Part shown: positions 1-8,709 of the stretch, piece after piece
Position numbering within the stretch: the first letter of the stretch is position 1
Layout: the number at the start of each line of letters is the position of its first letter
DNA from: CAJBLF01 sp964430205
Lineage (GTDB): Bacteria; Patescibacteriota; Gracilibacteria; Absconditabacterales; Absconditicoccaceae
Direction: 5' to 3'
NCBI GenBank assembly: GCA_964430205.1
Contig: CAYSER010000026.1
Coordinates: 1 to 11,654 of the forward strand
DNA: 11,654 nt
Position numbers and translations under genes: made by a program
The notes under the pieces: generated by a model
What the model was told of the DNA's origin: nothing
Database searches by the model: none
Seen by the model: the letters and a program-made list of their open reading frames with translations, nothing else

Positions 1-370
1 GCCCCGCATCGATCTTGACGATACCGCCTATCTTCACATCATCGACCAATGATGGATAATCACAGAAAAGCCCTTTGGAATCTCTCTGTCACTCATCCGT
101 ATAGATCTTGAATAGCTCTCCTGTTTCATACCTGATCGGGGTGTTCAGATATCCTGTCCTAATTTCCGGTCCCTCCGTATCGAGCAGCAATTGGAACTCA
201 CCACTAACTTTCTGTTCGACCCCATGGATGATCTCGAGATCCCTTTTTGTCGTTTCATGGGTATAATGAGGAAAATTAAATCTCAATATCCTGATGCCAT
301 GGTCATAGCATCTGATGAGCTGAGATTCACTATTCGTAGCGGGTCCTAGGGTCATGATAATATCCGTCAT
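1..370 (-). CDS. pyk: Pyruvate kinase, N-terminal part (runs off the window)
   Basis: Pyruvate kinase makes pyruvate and ATP from phosphoenolpyruvate and ADP, the last step of glycolysis. About 123 N-terminal residues are visible: the first strand with T-L-G-P-A (residues 7-11), the R-F-N-F-P-H segment (30-35), D-T-E-G-P-E-I-R-T-G (64-73), and the start of the B domain with V-D-D-V-K-I-G-G. An in-frame UGA at 89-91 is read as Gly94. The ATG at 368-370 is chosen because it keeps the whole first strand. A GAGGAG stretch lies directly against it, unusually close for a Shine-Dalgarno; the next ATG (353-355) would be 15 nt away but cuts into the fold. It lies 57 nt after the AMP phosphorylase gene, so it is probably in the same operon and uses carbon from the RuBisCO pathway. 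Oddities: the Ser that usually helps bind K+ is Pro34, and the usual D-T-K-G is D-T-E-G. Family assignment is firm. Confidence 0.9.
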
Positions 371-396
371 CTCCTCACTAATGAACTAAAAGGATT

Positions 397-427
397 AATT
401 TTAAATTTTAAATTTTAAATTTTGAAT
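397..427. repeat. AT-rich heptanucleotide tandem repeat
   Basis: Three exact copies of AATTTTA, then AATTTTG, fill the spacer between AMP phosphorylase and pyruvate kinase. On the transcribed (minus) strand the units read TAAAATT or CAAAATT, and the array starts three bases after the UAA stop of AMP phosphorylase. The same N3AATT pattern recurs in other spacers of the window. Confidence 0.75.
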
Positions 428-1969
428 TTATTTTATGATGTACATCTTCTTCTGGTCTGTGAACTCTCTCGCTAGTTGGATTTTACCTTCATCATTAGTA
501 TACATCGTGAATATCGGCTCCCCTTTCTTGACCGTTTCCCCGAGCTTCTTGTGGAGATATAATCCGGCTTGCAGATCCAATGGTGATCATAATGTTCTCG
601 CGGTCATGTTCACCACCTTCATATCTATCTCCTTCACTTTCCCATCTTTTTCCGCATGGATGATATGCTGTATCTTTGCTAATTTCAGATCTTCGGATCT
701 TACCTTAGGGTCACCGTGTTGAGCAACAATGATCTTCTGCATCTTCTCTCGTGCCTTTCCACTGATCAGTTGCCCATAGGCAAGCTTTTCAGCTTCTTTT
801 CCTTTTGCCATACCTACGAGCTCGATGAGTTTCGATGCAAGATAGATTGCTTTCTTCTCGAGATCCATGGGTCTTGCAGGATGTTGCTGGAGCACTCTCA
901 ATACTTCTCTCACCTGCATCACTGCACCGATTCCCGCACCGATAGGCTGCAATGCCGAGGTCATCTCTACATTAACCTTCATACCGAGTTTTTTGCCCAC
1001 ATATTCGTATTTTTTCTTGAGCCGTCTGGCCGTCTTCATATCAGGCACTTTAGCGGTAGGTCATACCGGGATATCTATCAAGGAATGATTGATCCCCATC
1101 GCATATTTCTTCGCCATGATACTGACGATGGTCCTGGAATATGATTGCATCGATAAGGGATATGCTACCTTGATCAGTTTCTCATCGGCAGGAGCGAGAT
1201 CCAATCATCCGCCTCGGACCAAACAACAGTTGTTCTTCTTCACCAATGCTTCGATCTCTTTTTTGTTGAAGGAAATCCCCATCAGTACGCTTACGCATTC
1301 TCCTGTCGCTGCAGGCGTCGTGATCGCCTTGGAGAAGGTCTTCGGCATCTTGATGCCCAATGATGCCAACAATGGGATCATGATCATTGTCGTCTCATTT
1401 CCAGGTACTCCTCCCATACAATGTTTATCGGCGACGATTCAATCGAAATGAAGCATTTCACCTGTTTCTGCCATAGACTTTGCCATCCGATAGAGATCCT
1501 CATCCTTGGACGGATAGAAAAATCCCATCGCTGAATAATATGTCGTCAGGATATCCGTAAAACGGTTATTGGAGATATCCTTCATAATAGCGAAAATCTC
1601 TTTCTGATTGAGCCTTTTGCCGGTCAATCCTTTCTTGAGTGCATCCAGTGATTCTGAGGCGCCCTTAGTATACGCGATAGTTACCAACTGACCCGCATCG
1701 ATCTTGTACTTCTCTTGGATATCCTTGAATATCCCCACTTCTCCACGCTGTACGAACGTCGATGTCAGATTTGCATCGAACACGAATTCATGATGATCGA
1801 AGATCAGCGACACCTTGTCCATGCTCGTAATGCCATGTTCCCGAGCATCCTGCTCATTGATGAGCACTTCTAGATTCTCTCCTTCATGGATATCGATGAT
1901 CTTGGTTTTCGCCGTGATCAGGTGCTGATCGATATGCTTCCCTACTGATTTCTTAATGTTTTTTTTCAT
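428..1969 (-). CDS. deoA: AMP phosphorylase (archaeal type, thymidine phosphorylase superfamily)
   Basis: Catalyses AMP + phosphate to adenine + ribose-1,5-bisphosphate, first step of the AMP/RuBisCO pathway. Predicted length is 513 residues, close to the roughly 500 of archaeal AMP phosphorylases and longer than ordinary thymidine phosphorylase because of an extra N-terminal domain (about residues 1-90). Visible motifs: K-H-C-M-G-G-V-P-G-N (182-191), where DeoA has G-G-V-G-D; S-K-A-I-T-T-P-A; L-A-P-A-D-E-K-L-I; D-I-P-V-G-P-T-A-K; Q-P-I-G-A-G-I-G; and a C-terminal barrel ending near residue 513. Four UGA codons (1439, 1205, 1061, 587) must be read as Gly, two at conserved positions. The ATG at 1967-1969 has AGGAA five bases upstream, one of the few clear ribosome sites here. 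The frame stays open further upstream, but that part does not resemble the family. Stop is UAA. It lies 91 nt after rbcL in the same direction. Confidence 0.93.
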
Positions 1970-2060
1970 GATTGTTCCTATGGATAATGAAATAAACATA
2001 TAGGATTGTTTTTTCTCTTCTCTGCTGTATTGCTTCATATACAATGAACGTGCCTGACCT

Positions 2061-3521
2061 TTAATTACTCTCTGTACGTTCTGCATGTCTTGTGGGTTTA
2101 TTCTCCTTCTTCTCAAAGAACGCTATCGCTTCAGCAAGCTCTTCATGATCCTTTGCATATTCATGGATATCTATGCCTTGTTTGTATGCTTCGCACGCCT
2201 GCACTAATGCAGTTGCTCATTTCTGTGTCCCGCCTGGATGTGCATGGCATCACGCCCCCATGGTCGTGATAAAATCGATATTACCCATTACATCGATAAA
2301 TGGCTTCAAGAGTGTCGGATTGAGCCCTCATGAGATGATCGGGCAGCATTTCTTTATCGCTCTCCATGAATCATCCTGGAGCACCTCATGATGCAGTGCA
2401 TCCTGCACTATATCTTTAACGAAATCTATATCATCTTCCGGGATATTCCCCCGTGATTGTTCGAACATATGTCATGGTGTTCTGAGTCAGAATATGCTAT
2501 GTGCAGCTGTCACATCTTCCTCGGGAGTTCATGCCATCTTGCCGACCCCTGCGGTACCCGTATGGATACCTGATGCACCAGCCAATCTCGCAAATTTTGA
2601 TAAGACCAGTACGGTATAGCCGATAGGGTTCTCCAGTCTGGTAAATGCTCCATGTCCAGCCCTATGGAAATGGATGAAGACATCAGGATATTTTCTTCTC
2701 AATGTCTGGACTGCCATCCGTCCTGCTGTCGTCCCATCGATCAGGAATGCGTATGAGCCTTTCTCCATACCGGAATTCACTATCATCTCGCACCTGGCGA
2801 GCATCGTCTCATAATCCGCTGATGAAACATTGAATGAATGCACTTTCTTGTGCCCAGTCTCTTTGACCGCTTTCTCCATCGCCTCCTTAATGTGAGCGAC
2901 CATCTTATCATATGGACAAAAATCCTGGTCTGCCTGCGGTTCGTCGTTCTTTACAAAATCGCCACCTCCTCTCCGGAAATCATACGCGACTTCGGCATAT
3001 TCCGCGGAGGTCAATCCCATCTTGGGCTTCACGATGGTTCAAAGAATCGGCCTATCATAGACATTGAGATATTTTCTCATATCATCCAGGGTATAGCTCG
3101 GACCGTCATATTGTTCCAGCATTGCAGGTGGAAACCGAACATCCAACAATTTCAATGCACTCACCTCTTTCATACCGAAGATATTCCCTGCGATATATGT
3201 CATGATATTCTGTACATTGCCTCCCCTATCCCGAAGTCTCCATGGATATGCTATCCATACGAGATTCTTTTCGAGATCCACCTGATATACCAGCGCATTC
3301 ATCGTGCGAGAGAATGGCGTTTCGGTCCTGACTGCAAAATTTGTACCGGTGGATGATTCAGCCGCCACTTCACCTGCCGCCTGCATAATATTGAGCTTCC
3401 CTCCTGGAACAAGATGGAAACAGGCCAGCATATATTCTCCATTCTTGGGATCCTTGAGCTCCAGGTCGATGTATGCCATCTGGTGCGGATTGAGCGTTGT
3501 AAGAAGTTCTTTGATTCCCAT
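2061..3521 (-). CDS. rbcL: Ribulose-1,5-bisphosphate carboxylase/oxygenase, form II/III
   Basis: Carboxylates ribulose-1,5-bisphosphate to two 3-phosphoglycerates. Predicted 486 residues, all active-site groups visible: K165 and K167 in K-P-K-M-G-L; carbamylated Lys K191 with Mg ligands D193 and E194 in K-N-D-E-P; H286, R287 and H290 in H-R-A-G-H; H320 in H-T-G-T-A-G; loop 6 Lys K328; phosphate sites S-G-G-L-N-P and H-P-G-G-T-Q. The segment Y-D-G-P-S-Y-T and the long insertions match the form II/III group known from Methanococcoides burtonii and CPR bacteria rather than plant form I. Seven UGA-encoded glycines (3039, 2529, 2487, 2472, 2328, 2250, 2217) include G331 beside loop 6 and one Gly of the S-G-G phosphate loop. 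The ATG at 3519-3521 gives the expected N-terminus but has no Shine-Dalgarno. The last ~20 residues are charged and less conserved. No small-subunit gene is present, as expected. It sits between the isomerase and AMP phosphorylase genes. Confidence 0.97.
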
Positions 3522-3596
3522 ATTTTGTTTATGATTAGGTGAGATAAAAAAACGCTTTTTGTAAGTATATTGATTTTTAAGCTCATGGCAAATTTT

Positions 3597-4535
3597 CTAT
3601 CTTACCATCCGAGGATAGTGTTTCTTTACCGTTTTCTTGATATCTTTCGGCTTGATGATGCCATATTCCGTGATGATGCCGGTAATGAATTTCGCTGGCA
3701 CCATATCGAACGCATAATTGATGATCTTGAGCCCTTTCGGAGCATCTGATCGGAGTTCTTGACCTGATCTCTGCTCTATCTTGATAGTATCTTCCATGTC
3801 CACTTTCAATAAGCTTCCTACGACATAGACGGGTATCTTAGAATGCCATGCAGATAATGCTATCGCGAAGCTTCCGACCTTATTGTAGACATCACCATCA
3901 ATCTTGATCGCATCAGAACCAATGATGACCATATCGATATGCGTATCTGATTCATAGAGATTGTCTACGAAAAAGGGCGCTGCATCATCGGTAATCATGA
4001 TATCGGGCACACCCGCTTTCACGAGATCCTGTGATGTCCTCCTGCCTTGATATAACGGTCTCGTCTCGGTATTGTAGACTTGAATCTTTTTGCCTTGTTT
4101 GTGAGCCTCTACGAGGATCTTGATAACGGAACCGCTATGACAATGCGTCATGATGGTATATCCCTTCTTGATGACCTTGGCCCCTATCAGCGGTCTCAAT
4201 GCCTCTTCGGTTTCGATATCCTGTACATATGTTTTACAGGTCTTGTAGAGCGATGCTTGTATCGTCTTCAGATCAGATTTTTTCGCAATCAACGCCTTGT
4301 ATCCTGCTAAACACGCCTTCAAGCCATTGAACAGCATCGGCTCGGTAGCCCTCGCTGTTTTGAGAACGACAATCGCTTGTTTGATGAACGTATCGAATTC
4401 TTTGACCGATGCAAACTTCTGCTTCTGGATCTCCTTGGCCAAACTATCGATTCCGGCTTTAGCGATATTGGTGGCTCATTGGATCTTGATAGCTTTGATG
4501 TCTTCGGCGACGGCCTTGATGGGAGTAAGGTTCAT
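3597..4535 (-). CDS. e2b2: Ribose-1,5-bisphosphate isomerase (eIF2B-alpha-like fold)
   Basis: Converts ribose-1,5-bisphosphate to ribulose-1,5-bisphosphate, linking AMP phosphorylase to RuBisCO. Predicted 312 residues, close to the 322 of the Thermococcus kodakarensis enzyme. Visible features: an N-terminal helical domain (about 1-110), M-T-H-C-H-S-G-S with likely catalytic Cys132, T-E-T-R-P-L-Y-Q-G-R-R sugar-phosphate binding segment, and I-I-G-S-D-A-I with likely catalytic Asp208, followed by N-K-V-G. Related families (methylthioribose-1-phosphate isomerase, eIF2B subunits) share the fold; the adjacent RuBisCO and AMP phosphorylase genes settle the function. One UGA (4476-4478) is read as Gly20. 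The start is ATG 4533-4535, since the first non-UGA-interrupted start (TTG at 4442) would lose 31 residues. Stop is UAG. No Shine-Dalgarno is seen. It is 75 nt upstream of rbcL. Confidence 0.92.
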
Positions 4536-4565
4536 AACTAGCTGATTGAGGGAGTAAAAAGACTT

Positions 4566-4600
4566 AATTGGCAATTGAGAATTAAAAATTGAAAATTATA
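4566..4600. repeat. Degenerate heptanucleotide repeat (AATTNNN)
   Basis: Five consecutive 7-nt units beginning with AATT (AATTGGC, AATTGAG, AATTAAA, AATTGAA, AATTATA) fill half of the spacer before the isomerase gene. On the minus strand the array begins at the base immediately after the UAA stop (4601-4603) of the preceding gene. Same period and AATT core as the arrays at 397-427 and 10641-10724. Confidence 0.65.
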
Positions 4601-5497
4601 TTAGTGGTGTTTGTATCTGTCATGATTTTTCAACCTCTCCGTATCGAAGGTTTTGATCATAGTATAGATCTTCGTCATCCTATTGTTATGGATACTATAT
4701 TCATGTGGTCAAGCATCATGATCTCTCTCCACCATATTTTCCAAGAGATAGAGTAATCATTTTTGGTCGTCATTGTAGTATTTTTCTCTTCATCTTAGTC
4801 GTTCTGTGAATTCATGTTTGGAAAATGTCTGGAGCGATATGATTTCATTGAGAAACCTTTGCCTATCATTTTCTTTTGTGCATAGCTTCTGAATCAATAC
4901 ATCTTGTAACGCTATCATCACATCTTCATGATGCAGGATACCATTAGTCTTCCCTAGGTCGATATGATGATCGGGATCATTGCTTTCATAGGTTTCAACC
5001 ATTCACCCTTTCGGAGAATAGATTATCGTATTCTCTTCCAAGAATCTTCTGACAATCATATGTCTATGTTTGATCTCCTTATCTTCCCGTGGATACTCTT
5101 GCACCGCACGAGCAGGGATTATAAACAATGGCAATGGACTATGGGAGAATCCCCTAAGCTGTGAGATATCCCTTCTTGTAAACACTTCGGGAGAGAACTC
5201 TCACGTACCGATATGCAAGAGGAGATCCTTTCCTTTGTATTGGGTCAAGATATAAAGATATTCCTTATGATTCACCATCAAATCATCTTCATCAGGATCC
5301 GTTTTTTCCGTATATGCTGAGTACTTCATCTCCTTTTCGGTGCCATAATAGAGCTGAGCTAATCTCGTGATCATCTGAATCGTATGCTTTTCCATATATT
5401 CCCCGGAATTCCCTAGGATATCAGCAATATCTTCCTGCTTAGTGCGGATGTTCGTTGTGTGAGAATAGATATGCTCTAGGTCTCAATACTCTCTCAT
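4601..5497 (-). CDS. Uncharacterised protein upstream of the RuBisCO operon
   Basis: I do not recognise this protein. Reading UGA as Gly joins three shorter fragments into one frame of 298 codons ending in UAA. Six UGAs (5483, 5201, 5003, 4790, 4757, 4709) lie inside. It is soluble and highly charged, with no signal peptide or membrane segment. The N-terminal part (about 35-100) looks like helices then strands (K-E-Y-L-Y-I-L-T, D-L-L-L-H-I-G-T). A middle segment has P-L-P-L-F-I-I-P-A-R. The C-terminal part is helical and charged, ending in a His-rich tail (R-Y-K-H-H). The ATG at 5495-5497 is conservative. The frame is open further, to an ATG at 5570-5572 inside the upstream terminator or a GTG at 5555-5557, and that extension also looks protein-like. 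The gene is 65 nt upstream of the isomerase gene in the same direction, so co-transcription with the AMP pathway is plausible. A role there is only inferred from position. Confidence 0.7.
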
Positions 5498-5530
5498 ACC
5501 CGGTTGAATAGCTAAAAAATGCTCTTTTCA

Positions 5531-5536
5531 AGTATA
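5531..5536 (-). promoter_or_regulatory. Possible -10 box for the RuBisCO-containing unit
   Basis: TATACT on the minus strand lies just after the intrinsic terminator and 33 nt before the ATG at 5497. The -35 region 17 nt upstream (TAGTGT) matches the consensus poorly, so this is tentative. It is the first place after a terminator where a promoter for the downstream five-gene unit would be expected. Confidence 0.25.
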
Positions 5537-5557
5537 TCCCAAATACCTCGAAAACAC

Positions 5558-5588
5558 TAAAAAAAGACGCATTTCTGCGCCTTTTAGA
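5558..5588 (-). terminator. Intrinsic terminator after the GyrI-like gene
   Basis: On the minus strand a GGCGCA / UGCGUC stem (one G-U pair) closes a GAAA loop and is followed by a run of seven U. An outer CUAAAA/UUUUAG helix extends the stem. The G-U pair would be an A-C mismatch on the other strand, which supports the minus orientation. It begins about 25 nt after the UAA stop at 5613. Confidence 0.8.
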
Positions 5589-5612
5589 CTATACAAATCA
5601 TGAAAAAATGAT

Positions 5613-6161
5613 TTACTTGGCGATTTCGACGATATAATAGATCTTCTTGGCTATGGTATCATACAATTCAGCCATCATGACCTCATGACTATACCCTTTC
5701 TCCGACATATATTTGGTAATAGCCGGATAGACTCTCATAGGTCCTATCATCGTCGACCATGCGTTCTTCATCGGGAATTCCACTACCATCTTTTTGCCAG
5801 CAGGCAGTGTCTTGATCTTTATATCAGGGTCATTACTCAACTTACTAGCATCATTAGGATCAATGATCGCACCTATATCGCTTCTCAATTCTGCTCAAGA
5901 GACCACTGCCGGATCATCGTAATAGATACCCGCTCCAGTATTGGAGATGATCTGAGCTCCTGAAAGCGCCAAAAAGACCTTATTCATAGCAGATCATACC
6001 TTATTGTATTCGCCTACGAAATTCACATAGGCCATGGTGTATGCAGGCACTTCCTGTTCTTGAACAACAGGGGTTATGAAGCCACCTATATACCGCCATC
6101 CGATAACCGATAGAATCGCGACGAACAGTACGAGTTTTATCAACGATTTGAAGAATCTCAT
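5613..6161 (-). CDS. Membrane-anchored GyrI-like (SOUL/AraC-effector fold) protein
   Basis: Predicted 182 residues. Residues about 5-24 (F-F-K-S-L-I-K-L-V-L-F-V-A-I-L-S-V-I-G-W) form one hydrophobic helix after a short basic start, an uncleaved anchor or signal sequence with no lipobox Cys. The rest resembles the GyrI-like small-molecule-binding fold: V-G-E-Y-N-K-V-G near 50, G-I-Y-Y-D-D-P-A-V-V near 75-85, E-L-R-S-D-I-G-A, then F-P-M-K-N-A-W-S-T-M-I-G-P and an internal repeat of the fold. Such proteins bind hydrophobic ligands or dampen gyrase inhibitors in other bacteria; the ligand here is unknown. Two UGAs (5994, 5895) are read as Gly. The start is ATG 6159-6161 without a Shine-Dalgarno. 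The gene follows pnp by 85 nt and precedes a terminator, so it is probably the last gene of the pnp unit. Confidence 0.72.
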
Positions 6162-6199
6162 GAGAAATAGTTTAGAAAGTTAAAATGTTTGGAAGGTTC

Positions 6200-6229
6200 A
6201 GCAAGTCACTATTTTACCTTGGACTTGCT
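6200..6229 (-). other. Perfect 8-bp inverted repeat between pnp and the GyrI-like gene
   Basis: AGCAAGTC and GACTTGCT are perfectly complementary and separated by a 14-nt loop. No U-run follows on either strand, so it does not look like a rho-independent terminator. It could be an mRNA-end or processing hairpin that partly uncouples pnp from the next gene. Confidence 0.5.
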
Positions 6230-6246
6230 AAGCCCGTAACCAAATA

Positions 6247-8379
6247 TTATATCTTCACTACTGCGACTTTACCATCCGCATCGATGCCTTTGATCTTTAC
6301 TCTGATAGTCTGAAAGAGTTTGAAGTGCTTGGTAAGCGGCGTATCGTATTTCTGTCCGAGATTGGAGATATGACAGAGCCCCATCTTTCCCTTAGGCAAT
6401 GATACGAAGAGTCCGTAATCCTCTATCCTTTTGATTTTGGCGTCGAATTCCTGTCCGACTTCCAGATCGGATGCTATATCCAAGATTATCGCTTCGACAT
6501 TGGCGATGACTTCAGAATCCGGATGGGTGATGTAGCATGTCCCATCATCCTCAAAATCGATCTTCACATGATCATTCTTATCTATGATATCATTGATCAC
6601 TTCTCCGCCCTTACCGATAACTTCTCTCACCTTCTCCGGTTTGATATGGATGATCTTGATCTTAGGAGCGTATTTACCGACTTCGGCTCTTGGTTCTGCA
6701 ATCGTATTCAACATGACAGCCATGATTTCCTGATATCCTTCGAGCGCCCTATCTATAGTCTCATGGACTATATCCATAGTTATGCCTTTCAGCTTAGTAT
6801 CCAACTGGATCGCAGTCACCCCATCCTTGGTCCCGGCTACCTTGAAATCCATATCTCAGGTGAAATCCTCCGTTGCCATCAGATCATTGAGTACGAGATG
6901 CTTGGTGATATTGCCCGCATCATCATGTTCCGTCATCAATCCCATCGCGATACCCGCGACCGGTTTCTTGATCGGCACTCCAGCTGCCATCAGGGATAAT
7001 GTCGATCCGCAGACTGATCCCATAGAGGTGGATCCTCCTGATCATAGGCATTCTGACACCGCTCTGATGGTATATGGAAATTCTTCCATAGATGGCAAAA
7101 CCTTTTCCAATGCTTTCTCAGCCAATCTTCCATGTCCGATCTCCCTTCTGCCTGTACCTCTGATAGCTTTCGCCTCTCCGGTAGAGAATGGAGGGAAATT
7201 GTAATGATGGAAATATCTCTGATGGATGCCATCATTTTCCATATCGTCCAGAATGAGGTATTCTTTCGGTCCTCATAACGTGACTGTTGTCAATACTTGC
7301 GTATCTCCTCTCCGGAACAACCCTACGCCATGCACTCTTGGAATCGTATCAACCTCACAGAAAATAGGTCTGATATCTTTCTGATCCCTATCGTCGATTC
7401 TCTTACCGGTATCCAATGTGCGATGGCGGATAAAATACTTGATAACATTGAATACTGCCATCTTGATCTTGGTCTCCGTGAAATCTTCTTGCTCAGCATC
7501 AGCAATTTTTTCTTTCGCGAGCTCGAAGACTTCTTTTTCGAACGCATTGTAGGTATCGTTGAACGGTACTTTGGTATTCCCCGCCAATGCCTGCAACCTC
7601 TCCTGGGTGAGTATGGTGCTGACATACGCTATCAGATCATCTGAAGGCTTATTGTATGCTATCTCTTTGAGCTCTGGTTTCAATTCTTTGAGGAATGCGT
7701 CCTGGAAATCGCAAGATTGGTCGATCGCCTTCTGTCCGACGATGAACGCTTCTTTGAGCAATTCTTTCTCCACCTCATTCCCTTCCGCTTCGATCATATT
7801 GATAGACCCTTTCTTCCCTGCTACCAACAACAAGAAAAGACTTTTCTCTGATTCCTCTCTCGTCGGATTGATTATAAATTTACCGTCGATATATCCTATC
7901 TGCGCAGCGCCTACCGGTCCGTCAAATGGGATACCGGCAGCCATGATAGATAATGATGAACCGATAATCGTCGAAACACCCAAATCTAGCGTGTGATCTA
8001 TCGCCAATGGCGTGATCGTTATCACGACATCATTGATCATACCTTTAGGGAACATAGGTCTCAACGCCCTATCCGTCAACCTGCAGTACAAGATAGCCTG
8101 ATCTGATGACCTTCCTTCCCTTCTCCTATATGCTGCACCTCCGATCCTTCATGCAGCTGAAAAGCTGTCCCTGAAATCGATCATGAGCGGCAAGAAATCT
8201 GAATCTGATCTCGGCCTTTTTTCCATCACCGTGGAACATAATAATACATTGTCTGCAAGCTGCAGTTTCAATGAGCAATCCGCTTGGACCGCTAGTTTTC
8301 CCGTTTCAAACGAGAGTTTCTTTCCTTCCCGATCGAAGGATTGCGAATGGAGATTGAACTCCTTCTTCTTGACTGGCAT
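6247..8379 (-). CDS. pnp: Polyribonucleotide nucleotidyltransferase (PNPase)
   Basis: 3'-to-5' phosphorolytic exoribonuclease for RNA turnover, releasing nucleoside diphosphates. Predicted 710 residues, the usual length. Domains in order: RNase PH core 1 (about 1-140, K-L-S-F-E-T-G-K-L-A and R-L-T-D-R-A-L-R-P-M-F), helical linker (about 220-300), RNase PH core 2 (about 320-540) with H-Y-N-F-P-P-F-S, R-R-E-I-G-H-G and S-V-C-G, KH domain with G-K-G-G at 589-592, and an S1 domain (about 640-710) with Y-G-L-F-V-S-L. Metal and catalytic residues equivalent to E. coli D486, D492 and K494 are present as D505, D511 and K513. UGA glycines at 8149, 7273, 7042 and 6856 include the invariant Gly of V-T-L-G and of T-G-D-M-D-F-K. 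The ATG at 8377-8379 is preferred over the GTG at 8394. No Shine-Dalgarno is seen. The 330-nt upstream gap suggests a long leader. Stop is UAA. Confidence 0.97.
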
Positions 8380-8499
8380 TACAAAAAAGTACACAGGATA
8401 AAACTGGTACGAGAGACAGGGATACCGTTAACATCGCCATGTCACAAGGAAAGAAAATAGGGATAATTAGACAGATTAAAAGGACCAATGAACTTTCTT

Positions 8500-8520
8500 A
8501 ATGCTGAATGCTTAATGAAA
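8500..8520. repeat. Short heptanucleotide repeat (AATGNNN)
   Basis: AATGCTG, AATGCTT and AATGAAA follow one another without a gap in the pnp leader. Same 7-nt period as the other spacer arrays, with AATG instead of AATT. Confidence 0.5.
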
Positions 8521-8620
8521 GATTTGTTTCCTTATCTACTATTTACAGCAGCAAATCAGCCATTCAACATTTTATGGTATTGTCCTTCAGTCGTTTTAAT
8601 CTGTCTTGCTAATCATCCGT

Positions 8621-8688
8621 GTCGCTTTCGCAGGAACTATATCGATTCCGAAGGGAAATGCAAAAGCAATTCAACCAAGCTGTGCGAC
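8621..8688 (-). ncRNA. Candidate structured RNA (three-helix junction) in the pnp leader
   Basis: On the minus strand GUCGC (8688-8684) pairs with GCGAC (8625-8621). Enclosed are two local hairpins: GAAUUGC / GCAUUUC around a UUUU loop (8672-8655, one U-U mismatch), and GGAAU / GUUCC around the seven-base loop CGAUAUA (8649-8633, last pair G-U). A GAAA tetraloop-like turn follows. The stretch is richer in G+C than the surrounding spacer. It does not fit a tRNA (no T-loop motif, acceptor stem only five pairs), tmRNA or RNase P RNA. The structure was folded by eye only. Confidence 0.35.
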
Positions 8689-8709
8689 CTAGTCCGTAAA
8701 GTCGAAAAT

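Larger units (their letters stand above)
8380..8709 (-). promoter_or_regulatory. 330-nt gene-free leader upstream of pnp
   Basis: No convincing gene lies here. A plus-strand frame of 78 codons and a short minus-strand UGA-containing frame are present, but neither has a recognisable family or good start. What it holds: a possible multi-helix RNA (8621-8688), a short heptamer repeat (8500-8520), and an unstructured AU-rich stretch near the pnp start. In E. coli the pnp leader carries an autoregulatory hairpin cleaved by RNase III, so a long leader here could have a similar role. That is inference from position. Confidence 0.45.

Noticed and set aside
1970..2116. N-terminal extension of AMP phosphorylase from the open frame upstream of its ATG
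   Set aside because: It overlaps the rbcL end, does not resemble the family N-terminus, and the ATG at 1969 has a well-placed AGGAA.
2061..3521. Form I RuBisCO for Calvin-cycle autotrophy
   Set aside because: No small subunit or phosphoribulokinase nearby; sequence features and neighbours fit form II/III in the AMP pathway.
428..4535. RuBisCO operon genes as pseudogenes with nonsense mutations
   Set aside because: All interruptions are UGA at glycine positions, active-site residues are intact, and UAA/UAG occur only at gene ends.
8621..8688. tRNA or tmRNA on either strand
   Set aside because: No T-loop consensus, no 7-bp acceptor stem, no suitable anticodon arm (including UCA) and no tag reading frame.
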